Source of the DNA: Nostoc sp. NMS9
GTDB taxonomy: Bacteria; Cyanobacteriota; Cyanobacteriia; Cyanobacteriales; Nostocaceae
Direction: 5' to 3'
Assembly (NCBI RefSeq): GCF_017114995.1
Contig: NZ_JABXKL010000015.1
Coordinates: 159,090-223,089, forward strand
Length of the DNA stretch: 64,000 bases
A model generated the notes under the pieces. The model did no database searches. It saw only the letters and a list, made by a program, of their open reading frames with translations, and was not told the origin of the DNA. Both the position numbers and the translations under genes were made by a program. The first letter of the stretch is position 1; the number at the start of each line of letters is the position of its first letter. Positions 1-7,596 of this stretch are shown one piece after another.

Positions 1-2
1 AC

Positions 3-278
3 ATTCCCTTTGTAGCAGTGTTTTTGGCTCACATTTCCTTCATGTTTGTTTGGGCAATTGTCGTTTTTCTGGTTTCATTTGTCTGCAAGGCACTAGAAGA
101 TCCCCCAGAAAATACGGCACAAGATAAAGACGAAGTAGTAAGTATCAAACATTTAGAGCAACATACCTGTAAAAAATGCCAATTTTTTAACAATAACTAT
201 TTTCTCAAGTGTGCAGTACATCCTACCACTGCTCTAACAAAACAAGCACTCAATTGCTCTGACTACAGCCCTAAATAG
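3..278 (+). CDS. Small membrane-anchored protein with C-terminal cysteine motif (5' end outside window)
   Basis: The frame is open to the left edge of the window, so the true start may lie upstream. A GTG at 18 and an ATG at 42 are possible starts, but neither has a clear ribosome binding site. The visible part begins with a hydrophobic stretch of about 25 residues, consistent with one membrane segment. A charged linker and a CxxC-x(9)-C-x(13)-C arrangement near the C-terminus follow, which could bind metal. I recall short cyanobacterial proteins with the same CKKCQFF-like motif, but their function is unknown to me. It is followed by a kdpA remnant on the same strand. Confidence 0.6.
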   Translation: MPFVAVFLAHISFMFVWAIVVFLVSFVCKALEDPPENTAQDKDEVVSIKHLEQHTCKKCQFFNNNYFLKCAVHPTTALTKQALNCSDYSPK

Positions 279-352
279 GTGAGTTTATCATTATACATAA
301 AGCGATCGCTTTATCCCATGCTTCCCAATGCTTAATTTATCTCCTCATAGAT

Positions 353-520
353 ATTAAACCGCAAAAGAGTATGACTGGTATAGAATATGCGATCGCTCTC
401 TTACTCAGCAATACAGCAATAGCAGTTTTGGCGTTACTACTGCTAATTTTTCAGAGCTTCCTACCGTTTAACCCCAGCGATTTAGGAATACCCACTTATG
501 ACAAAATAGAAGCACTTTAG
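353..520 (+). pseudogene. kdpA: kdpA remnant (potassium-transporting ATPase subunit A fragment)
   Basis: The frame reads as a short piece of KdpA, the potassium-channel subunit of the Kdp P-type ATPase. Visible KdpA-like features are PQKSMTG followed by a tyrosine-containing helix, then FQSFLPFNP and LGIPTYD. These correspond to the segment just before the first selectivity-filter region of KdpA. An ATG at 371 and a TAG at 518-520 give only 49 residues, whereas KdpA is normally over 550. No further Kdp sequence is seen downstream, so this is a relic or a truncated fragment. The assignment rests on remembered motif similarity, not an alignment. Confidence 0.6.
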
Positions 521-619
521 AAAGTCCGTTGACAGTAGAAATAAACTGGGAATTGGTAGCGATTTATCGGTTTAAATTTTAATTCTTAAAACTTCATTTG
601 AAAAAACTAAGCAAATTTT

Positions 620-2080
620 ATGAAACAAAAAGAAACAGTATTTGTTATTCCGACTCATCGACTGAGAGATGTAGCACAGACTATCGAAAAATATGATGAG
701 AATTTCTGGGCGAATGGTCATGCTTTAAAAATTATCATTTTTGACGATTCTAGCATTGCCAACCACGAAAAATATTATCCACTTTTAGAGCAGACTAAGA
801 CAGTCAATGACGTGTTTTATGTCGGCCCCCAGCAGAAAGAGCAATTTATTACATTTTTAAACGAAAGACTGCGCGATCGCAAGCTAGAATCACTAGTCAA
901 AAACTTATTCCGACCTAGTTATGGAGGAAATCGCAACTTCACACTCATGTATACCCTTGGACATTTAATGGTTAGTGCAGATGATGATATGCGCCCAGAT
1001 GCATTAATTGAAACTAGCCCAGAATCTTTATCAGGTGATGAAATATGTCGAGGAAAATTAATCAAATGCAATCAACAAGGCGGCTTCGTCCATAAATCTT
1101 TTGACTTACTCACAGCATTTGGTGATGTTCTAGGTCAAAAAGCCAGCCATGTACCAGAAAACTTTGAGGCTGGAGAATTGGTTCTTGATACAGCAATGGA
1201 TTTAGAAACCAATACAACTAAAGGTTACTTTCGAGAAAACAGCCTTTTATTACAACCGGGGAGAGTATTGAATAATGCGATCGTTAAGATTGCCCAAACT
1301 TTTCGCACAGGAACTAATGATATCGATACACTTGATTTTATTCACATGTATCTCAATGATGAGAACCAAATTAGTCCCAATGACCTGAATGATTTTTATA
1401 TTCTTACCAATTTTAGACCCGTTATTACTAACAAAAACTGGAGAATGGATTGTGGAGTTGCTGGATATGATAATCAGCTAGGTTTACCACCCTTTTTTCC
1501 AACTCGGCTCAGATTTGAGGATTATATCTACAGGATTTGGATACAGCAAGAAGGGATTGCAGCTGCACACGTTGATGCTGTCCAAAACCATATTAGAAAT
1601 AACTATATGCGTAATCCTCTAGCTAGCGAACTATTTAATGAAGAAATATGTAGCTTGCTGAAAAAGAAGATTAAAAACAGTGTTTATCATCTTGACGATT
1701 TGGGAATCAAGTTTGATTACTCTGGCGAAGTCACTTTACAAGATTCTGAGGAAATCCTGGAAAAAATCTCTGCTATCCACAGACAGGTAGTCAAAGCTTC
1801 AATATCTACTCATAATGAAGAACGTAAGCAGTCACTTCAATTATTTGCTGAGAATTTATCGAGAGTATTTTATGGATTTGAACCAGACTTTTTTCAGCAA
1901 AATGTTTCCAGAATTATCGATGATGTTATTAGCCAATTTCACGGTTCTCTAGAAATATGGCCAAGTCTAGTAGAAATCTGTTACTTTTACAAAGATAAAA
2001 AAGATTTACCACAAATCAGGGTTAAAAACAAGAAAGTAAAGTCTAGAAATGGGACAAAATCGAGTGAAATTCTTGCATAA
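620..2080 (+). CDS. Glycosyltransferase-like protein of unknown specificity
   Basis: A 486-residue soluble protein. The N-terminus (VFVIPTHRL) and an aspartate pair at about residues 42-43 (FDDSS) resemble the nucleotide-binding strand of GT-A glycosyltransferases. The acidic SADDDMRPD motif at residues 119-127 resembles the DXD metal site. I cannot assign a donor or acceptor, and the C-terminal 250 residues match nothing I recognise. The ATG at 620 is the first in the frame. A decayed copy of its last 30 codons lies at 5263-5352, beyond pabAB, so the gene was once duplicated. The 572-base gap before pabAB argues against a tight operon. Family-level call only. Confidence 0.5.
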   Translation: MKQKETVFVIPTHRLRDVAQTIEKYDENFWANGHALKIIIFDDSSIANHEKYYPLLEQTKTVNDVFYVGPQQKEQFITFLNERLRDRKLESLVKNLFRPSYGGNRNFTLMYTLGHLMVSADDDMRPDALIETSPESLSGDEICRGKLIKCNQQGGFVHKSFDLLTAFGDVLGQKASHVPENFEAGELVLDTAMDLETNTTKGYFRENSLLLQPGRVLNNAIVKIAQTFRTGTNDIDTLDFIHMYLNDENQISPNDLNDFYILTNFRPVITNKNWRMDCGVAGYDNQLGLPPFFPTRLRFEDYIYRIWIQQEGIAAAHVDAVQNHIRNNYMRNPLASELFNEEICSLLKKKIKNSVYHLDDLGIKFDYSGEVTLQDSEEILEKISAIHRQVVKASISTHNEERKQSLQLFAENLSRVFYGFEPDFFQQNVSRIIDDVISQFHGSLEIWPSLVEICYFYKDKKDLPQIRVKNKKVKSRNGTKSSEILA

Positions 2081-2651
2081 ATGTGACGTTTGGCAAACAA
2101 GCCATCTGCAAGACTTTACGATTCTTCATCCAGGGAAATTCTCTTAGTACACAGTTTCGTAAATTCTTGACCAATTGAGGGTTTGAGTTTAAACGCAGAG
2201 GGGAGGCAGCGCGTTGCGGGGGTTCCCCCCGTTGTAGCGACTGCCGTCGCGCAGAGTTTGTTTGAGTCCATTCGCTACGAACTTCAGGGTTAGCTGTACT
2301 TAGACATATTATTTCAATACTTAGGGACTTCCAAATAAAAAATATCCCAAATTTTCTTGTGATATGGGTGTTCTTACCCATCTCATATTCAGGGTGAGCA
2401 GGACTTCGACGTGAGCGCTGAGTCGAATACTGCCCACCCTACAAGATTAGATAATTTATTTGTTGGAAATACCTTATGCTAGGATACTTTACAGGCAGTC
2501 AGGACAAGCTTAACCAAAATCAAGAACTGCAAAGTGTATGACAACATAACTTATTAACAAAGATAGAACCGAAAATTTAAAGTAGCAGATAAATTATCTA
2601 GGTGCTATTGTAATTGCAAAAATGTTCTATACAGTCGTTAATTAAGTATGT
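2081..2651. other. Non-coding stretch with dispersed repeats
   Basis: No convincing gene. Right after the stop, about 50 bases resemble the sequence that follows the decayed copy at 5353-5400. Positions 2199-2255 hold a G/C-rich dispersed repeat, unlike the AT-rich surroundings. A nested hairpin lies at 2392-2439. The last 200 bases are AT-rich and should hold the pabAB promoter, but I cannot place it. Confidence 0.5.
2392..2439. repeat. Nested palindromic hairpin
   Basis: The outer arms GGGTGAGCAG (2392-2401) and CTGCCCACCC (2430-2439) pair with one mismatch. The inner arms TTCGAC (2405-2410) and GTCGAA (2422-2427) pair perfectly. No T-tract follows, so this looks like a dispersed palindromic element rather than a terminator. 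Confidence 0.55.
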
Positions 2652-4931
2652 ATGCAAACATTAATTATTGATAACTATGACTCTTATACCTTTAATCTTT
2701 ACCAGATGATTGCCGAGGTAAATGGTAAACTACCTCTAGTAATTTATAACGATCGCCTTAACTGGGATGAATTGAAAGAAATTGCATTTGACAACATTGT
2801 GATTTCACCTGGCCCCGGTCGTCCAGAAAGATCAGAAGATTTTGGAGTCTGCCGACAGATAATTGAGAATGTGGATGTGCCCTTGCTGGGAGTCTGTCTG
2901 GGGCATCAAGGACTTGGCTACCTACATGGTGCAAGAGTGATTCATGCACCGGAAATTCGACACGGTAGACTCAGTAAAATTTATCATAATAATTCAGAAT
3001 TATTTCAAGGTATTCCTAGTAATTTTTCTGTGGTGCGTTATCACTCGTTGTTAGTTGCTAATGAACTACCTGAGTGTCTAGAAAAAATTGCTTGGACTGA
3101 AGAAGGACTGGTGATGGGATTGCGTCATCGCCATCTACCTTTTTGGGGCGTGCAGTTTCATCCAGAGTCTATCTGTACAGAATATGGGCAAAAATTACTA
3201 GCAAACTTTCGAGATATTACGCTGCAATTTACAGATAAATCGTTAAGGAGGCAGGAGGCAGGAGGCAGGAGGCAGGAGGCAGAAGGCAGGAGGGGGAGCC
3301 ACCCACAAGGGGCGGGGCTTGAAAGCCTATTGGCAGAGTCAAGAAGTCCACAAAAGCAATATTGGATTGGATATGGATCTGTTACTCCTGTTATGGATCA
3401 ACCCCGCCTTCGCGCAGCGTCTCGTAGAGAAGAACAGGAAGAGAACTTTGAATTGTATACACGCAAGTTAGATATCTGCCCAAATACAGAACAAATATTT
3501 GTACAGCTGTTTGGGGATGCAGCAAACGCTTTTTGGCTAGATAGCAGCCGTGTAGAACTTGGTCTATCTCGCTTCTCGTTTTTGGGTGATGGCAGCGGAG
3601 CAAACAGTTTATTGGTGCGATACCATACCAAAACGCAAGAACTTATCATCACACAGTCAGATACCGTGATTCATCGCACCGAAAGTATTTTTGAGTATTT
3701 GAAGGGGGAAATAGACTGCCGATTTTGTGAATCTGATGAGTTACCTTTTGATTTTAACTGTGGATTTGTTGGCTATTTTGGCTATGAACTTAAGGCGGAG
3801 TGTGGATCATTATTGGTGCATTCTTCACCATTACCTGATGCAATTTTCTTACTTGCCGATCGCATGATTGCGATCGATCATCAAGAACAGTGTCTTTATT
3901 TGCTGCAATTAATCAAAAAAGGACAAACAGAACAAGTAGAAACTTGGTTTGATACTATCCAACAACAACTCGAAACTCTAGATCCTTTTTTTTCTCTCGT
4001 ACCTCAAGAAAATTGTCAGCCTGTTAAGTTCCGCTTGAGTCGTACTTACCAAAATTACATTCAAGATATTCAGCAATGCTTGGACGAAATTCACGAAGGA
4101 GAAACTTATCAAGTTTGCCTGACAAATCAGCTTTACACCGATGCAACCCCTGACCCATTGACGTTCTATCGCACATTACGTAAAATAAATCCGGCTCCTT
4201 ACTCTGCATTTTTACGCTTTGGTAAGATTGCGATCGCCTGCTCATCTCCAGAAAGGTTTCTACGGATCGATCGCCAAGGTTGGGTAGAAACTAAGCCTAT
4301 TAAGGGAACCCTACCACGAGGAGAAACCCCTGAAGCCGATTTCGTCCTCCGTGAGAAGCTACGCAACAGCGAAAAAGACCGAGCTGAAAATCTGATGATT
4401 GTCGATCTGTTACGCAATGATTTGGGACGAGTCTGTGAAGTTGGTAGCATCCATGTACCAAAATTAATGGATGTGGAAACATACCCAACAGTACATCAGT
4501 TGGTGACAACGATACACGGGCGGTTACGTTCAGATTTACAAGCGGTAGATTGCGTGCGGGCTGCATTTCCCGGAGGATCGATGACTGGTGCGCCCAAAAT
4601 CCGCACCATGCAAATTATCGATCGCTTGGAACAAGAGGCGCGGGGAGTCTATTCAGGTGCGATCGGCTTTTTGGGCTTGAATGGTTCAGCCGATTTGAAT
4701 ATTGTGATTCGGACTGCTGTTTTGACTCCCAATCAAACCTCCATTGGTATCGGTGGTGGAATTATAGCCCTTTCTGAGCCGGAGATGGAGTTTCAGGAAA
4801 CGCTGCTTAAAGCCAAAGCCTTAATCGACGCTCTGCTTCTGACGATGCACGGAACATCTGAACCAGATATGTATCCGATTCTAGGATTAGAAGCAACAAC
4901 TGCCGATAGTTATGAAAAATTACCTGCCTAA
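2652..4931 (+). CDS. pabAB: Fused aminodeoxychorismate synthase (PabA-PabB)
   Basis: Makes 4-amino-4-deoxychorismate from chorismate and glutamine for folate synthesis. Residues 1-195 are a class I glutamine amidotransferase with Cys82 in GVCLGHQ and His170/Glu172 in FHPES. Residues from about 266 onward are the chorismate-binding synthase domain. At about residue 551 it has PIKGT; the lysine is typical of PabB, whereas anthranilate synthase has PIAGT, so this is not TrpGE. GGSMTGAPK and GIGGGI are also present. The linker (about 198-265) is unusual: it is encoded by an AGGAGGC repeat array plus another dispersed repeat, giving Arg/Gly/Glu-rich sequence, but the frame stays open. No PabC lyase domain is fused. 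folK, in the same pathway, lies about 20 kb away. Confidence 0.92.
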   Translation: MQTLIIDNYDSYTFNLYQMIAEVNGKLPLVIYNDRLNWDELKEIAFDNIVISPGPGRPERSEDFGVCRQIIENVDVPLLGVCLGHQGLGYLHGARVIHAPEIRHGRLSKIYHNNSELFQGIPSNFSVVRYHSLLVANELPECLEKIAWTEEGLVMGLRHRHLPFWGVQFHPESICTEYGQKLLANFRDITLQFTDKSLRRQEAGGRRQEAEGRRGSHPQGAGLESLLAESRSPQKQYWIGYGSVTPVMDQPRLRAASRREEQEENFELYTRKLDICPNTEQIFVQLFGDAANAFWLDSSRVELGLSRFSFLGDGSGANSLLVRYHTKTQELIITQSDTVIHRTESIFEYLKGEIDCRFCESDELPFDFNCGFVGYFGYELKAECGSLLVHSSPLPDAIFLLADRMIAIDHQEQCLYLLQLIKKGQTEQVETWFDTIQQQLETLDPFFSLVPQENCQPVKFRLSRTYQNYIQDIQQCLDEIHEGETYQVCLTNQLYTDATPDPLTFYRTLRKINPAPYSAFLRFGKIAIACSSPERFLRIDRQGWVETKPIKGTLPRGETPEADFVLREKLRNSEKDRAENLMIVDLLRNDLGRVCEVGSIHVPKLMDVETYPTVHQLVTTIHGRLRSDLQAVDCVRAAFPGGSMTGAPKIRTMQIIDRLEQEARGVYSGAIGFLGLNGSADLNIVIRTAVLTPNQTSIGIGGGIIALSEPEMEFQETLLKAKALIDALLLTMHGTSEPDMYPILGLEATTADSYEKLPA
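3246..3296. repeat. AGGAGGC heptanucleotide repeat array inside pabAB
   Basis: Several tandem copies of AGGAGGC with a few variants, in frame in the PabA-PabB linker. The same heptamer occurs at 45028-45041, 48231-48271 (inverted at 48406-48437) and 49613-49630. Downstream, still in the linker, 3414-3436 carries a second dispersed repeat (CGCAGCGTCTCG) whose inverse lies at 7483-7506. Confidence 0.75.
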
Positions 4932-5262
4932 ATCAGGGGCTTAATAAAACATTGAGATGTATTTGGGGTCGCTATCCCAACACAAAACTAGCTACTATTA
5001 AAGATTATTTACATTAATATTTATATCCAAATCCTCTTGGTAAAGATATTTGGTACTGATTTTCAAACTGTAGAGATGCGTTAGCGCAGCGGTAAAAAGT
5101 AAAATTTTGTGTCTTTACTAAGGATTTTGGGCTTAACTGAACGGTATTGATTTATCCGACATTCGGCAGGTTGGAGGTTCAAAATAATTAATAATCAATA
5201 ATTACTAATTTATCATCAAAACCCCATATATAAATACACTTTCTTGATTCAGGAATAAATTT
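4932..5262. other. Non-coding stretch after pabAB
   Basis: AT-rich with no supported gene. A short dispersed repeat (GATGCGTTAGCGCAGC) lies near 5076-5091. It ends at the glycosyltransferase remnant. Positions 5353-5534 after the remnant are also non-coding and should carry the porin promoter. Confidence 0.4.
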
Positions 5263-5352
5263 AAAGATAAAAAGCAACTACTGCAAATCAGGGTTAAAAA
5301 CAAGAAGCTAAAGTCCATCAATAGCACAAAATCGAGCGAAATTACCTTATAA
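5263..5352 (+). pseudogene. C-terminal remnant of a paralogue of the glycosyltransferase-like gene
   Basis: Thirty codons read KDKK, then QIRVKNKK and TKSSEI before a stop. They match the last residues of the protein ending at 2080 (KDKK, QIRVKNKK, TKSSEI) at nearly every position. The similarity continues about 45 bases past the stop codon (TTTGGCAAA, AAGCCATCTGCAA). Nothing upstream of 5263 matches the rest of that gene. The copy is therefore a truncated relic of a duplication that flanked pabAB. Confidence 0.8.
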
Positions 5353-5534
5353 ACTCAACCTTTGGCAAATAAGCCATCTGCAAAACTTGACAATTCATTA
5401 TATGTAAAAATTTTCTTAGATATATAGCTTAGGTAACAGCAATCTGATAAGATTCCCAACAAGTAGAATAATCACTTGTTCTCTTTTTCTTGAACCAACT
5501 GATTTTGGTTATTTTTTGGGAAAGGAAAATAAAA

Positions 5535-7298
5535 ATGTCTCATCTATTGTGGAAAACTTTGGTACTAAGTCCAGTAGTTTTGGGAGTGACGGTGTTGGTT
5601 TCCGCTAAGGCTATGGCTGCTGCTGAAGTAGCAAGTTCTTCTGAAGATACAAAACCAATAGCTGCTAATGCTTCAATATTCATTCAAACAGAGCAACCAA
5701 AAGTTAATCAGCAATTGGTTGCCCAAAAGACTGATGAAAATAAGGTTTTAGAAGAGGTTAATCGCTACAGTAACGAAGGCAAGAACCAGAATTCACTGTC
5801 TCAAGTCACATCAGTTTCTCAATTTTCTGATGTACAGCCGACTGATTGGGCATTCCAAGCTTTGCAATCCCTGGTTGAGCGCTACGGTTGTATTGCTGGA
5901 TACCCAAATTCTACTTACCGTGGCAATCGGGCACTGACTCGTTATGAGTTTGCCGCAGGTTTGAATGCTTGTTTAGATCGAGTTAATGAACTGATTGCGA
6001 CAGCAACTGCTGACTTGGTGACAAAACAGGATTTGGCGACTCTCCAGCGTTTGCAAGAGGAATTCTCGGCAGAACTGGCAACTCTACGCGGTCGAGTAGA
6101 TTCTGTAGAAGCACGGACTGCTGAACTAGAAGCTAATCAGTTTTCCACTACTACAAAATTGGTGGGTGAAGCTATTTTTGCCGTTACTGATATTTTTGGC
6201 AATAATACTGGCGATGTAAATAATACTGTCTTCCAGGATAGGGTACGTTTAGACTTGCAAACCAGCTTTACGGGTAAAGACATTTTACACACCCGTCTTG
6301 CAGCCGGTAATGCACTAGCCTTTACACAAGTAGGAAATGATGGTGTTGGGATCAATACTGCTGAAGGCACACAAACATTTCAAATCGGCAGCACTACTAA
6401 CAACAGTGTCATTATCGACTGGCTAGCGTATTACGTACCCATCGGCCCAGCCCAAGTTTACTTTGCGGCCACCGGAGGTATTCATAGCGATTATGTTGCC
6501 ACTAACAACCCTTATTTTGAGGACTTTGATGGTGGTAATGGTGCCTTGTCTACTTTTGCTTCTGAAAGTCCGATTTATCGCATTGGTGGTGGTGCAGGTG
6601 CGGCACTGACTTTACCCTTTGGTAAGGGTGGCAGTTTTTTCAAACCAAGTTCACTGACTATAGGCTACTTGGCATCAAATGCTAATAATCCTGGGCCAAA
6701 TCAAGGTTTGTTAGAAGGTAACTATGCAGCTTTGGGACAGTTGAACTTTAGTGTTGGCGATCGCTTATCTATAGCTGCTACCTACGTTCACGGTTATCAT
6801 GGTGCTGGAGGTGGTAATTTATTCGATCTAGGTGGTGGTTTGGGTAGTGCTAACCGCGTTGTAGGTACTAATCAAGCTAACACCCTAACTACCTTAAACG
6901 GATCTTCCAGTAATTCTTACGGTATAGAAGCAGCTTTCAGACCAAGCGACAAACTGTCAGTTAGTGGCTTCATTTCTTACCACGATATCACAGGCTTTGG
7001 TGCTGGTGATGATTATGAAGCTTGGAGCTACGGTCTTGGGGTAGCCTTACCTGACCTTGGTAAAAAGGGTAACGTTTTAGGGATTTTTGCTGGTGCAGAA
7101 CCTTATGCCCGTAACCGAGGAGGAGTTTTTGCTGGTACTGGTAATGATATACCTTATCACTTTGAAGGCTTTTACAAGTATCGCGTGTCAGATAACATCT
7201 CAATCACCCCTGGTGTAATCTGGTTGACCTCTCCTGGTCAAAACAGCAATAACGATGATGCAATTATCGGTACGCTGAGAACAACTTTCACCTTCTAA
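5535..7298 (+). CDS. SLH-domain outer-membrane porin (OprB/SomA family)
   Basis: A 587-residue cyanobacterial outer-membrane porin, the type usually thought to pass small solutes or inorganic ions. I chose ATG 5535 because GGAAAGGAAAA lies just upstream and a signal peptide follows (hydrophobic core, cleavage near AMA-AAE at about residue 28); a TTG at 5490 would add 15 non-signal residues. An SLH domain at about 94-147 (FSDVQPTDWAFQAL, then LTRYEFAAGLNACLDR) should bind the peptidoglycan-linked polymer. A short coiled coil at about 150-205 leads to a glycine/aromatic-rich OprB-like beta barrel ending in FTF. It stands alone, followed by a hairpin. Many paralogues exist in these genomes, so substrate cannot be assigned. 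Confidence 0.9.
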   Translation: MSHLLWKTLVLSPVVLGVTVLVSAKAMAAAEVASSSEDTKPIAANASIFIQTEQPKVNQQLVAQKTDENKVLEEVNRYSNEGKNQNSLSQVTSVSQFSDVQPTDWAFQALQSLVERYGCIAGYPNSTYRGNRALTRYEFAAGLNACLDRVNELIATATADLVTKQDLATLQRLQEEFSAELATLRGRVDSVEARTAELEANQFSTTTKLVGEAIFAVTDIFGNNTGDVNNTVFQDRVRLDLQTSFTGKDILHTRLAAGNALAFTQVGNDGVGINTAEGTQTFQIGSTTNNSVIIDWLAYYVPIGPAQVYFAATGGIHSDYVATNNPYFEDFDGGNGALSTFASESPIYRIGGGAGAALTLPFGKGGSFFKPSSLTIGYLASNANNPGPNQGLLEGNYAALGQLNFSVGDRLSIAATYVHGYHGAGGGNLFDLGGGLGSANRVVGTNQANTLTTLNGSSSNSYGIEAAFRPSDKLSVSGFISYHDITGFGAGDDYEAWSYGLGVALPDLGKKGNVLGIFAGAEPYARNRGGVFAGTGNDIPYHFEGFYKYRVSDNISITPGVIWLTSPGQNSNNDDAIIGTLRTTFTF

Positions 7299-7320
7299 AG
7301 GTTTACAGCAATTTGCTTTA

Positions 7321-7342
7321 GGGACGCATAGTTATGCGTCCC
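7321..7342 (+). terminator. Hairpin downstream of the porin gene
   Basis: GGGACGCAT and ATGCGTCCC form a perfect 9-base stem with an AGTT loop, 23 bases after the porin stop. There is no strong T-tract, so it may act as a transcript end or be one of the dispersed palindromes. Confidence 0.5.
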
Positions 7343-7596
7343 TATGGTAATTTATCGAAACAGAATAAAGGCGTGTATTATTTGCTTAAAAGCTAGTTAA
7401 GGAGCAACTTAGATTCCAAACAATACTAACTTTAGCAACTTGGTATTATACTCAATACCTTCGCGCTCTTTGCGTCCTTCTCTAACGAGACGCTGCGCGA
7501 ATGCGGTTCGTTCTTTTAATTCTCAGAATTAATGGGACGCTTAAAATACAATTATTTTGACTTTTGACTTTTGCCTTGCGGTACTGGGGATCTTTT

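Noticed and set aside
2043..2381. Minus-strand open frame of 112 codons
   Set aside because: It overlaps the end of the glycosyltransferase-like gene and a dispersed repeat, and its product matches nothing.
2652..4931. Anthranilate synthase (TrpGE fusion)
   Set aside because: The PIKGT motif with Lys is typical of PabB, not of TrpE (PIAGT).
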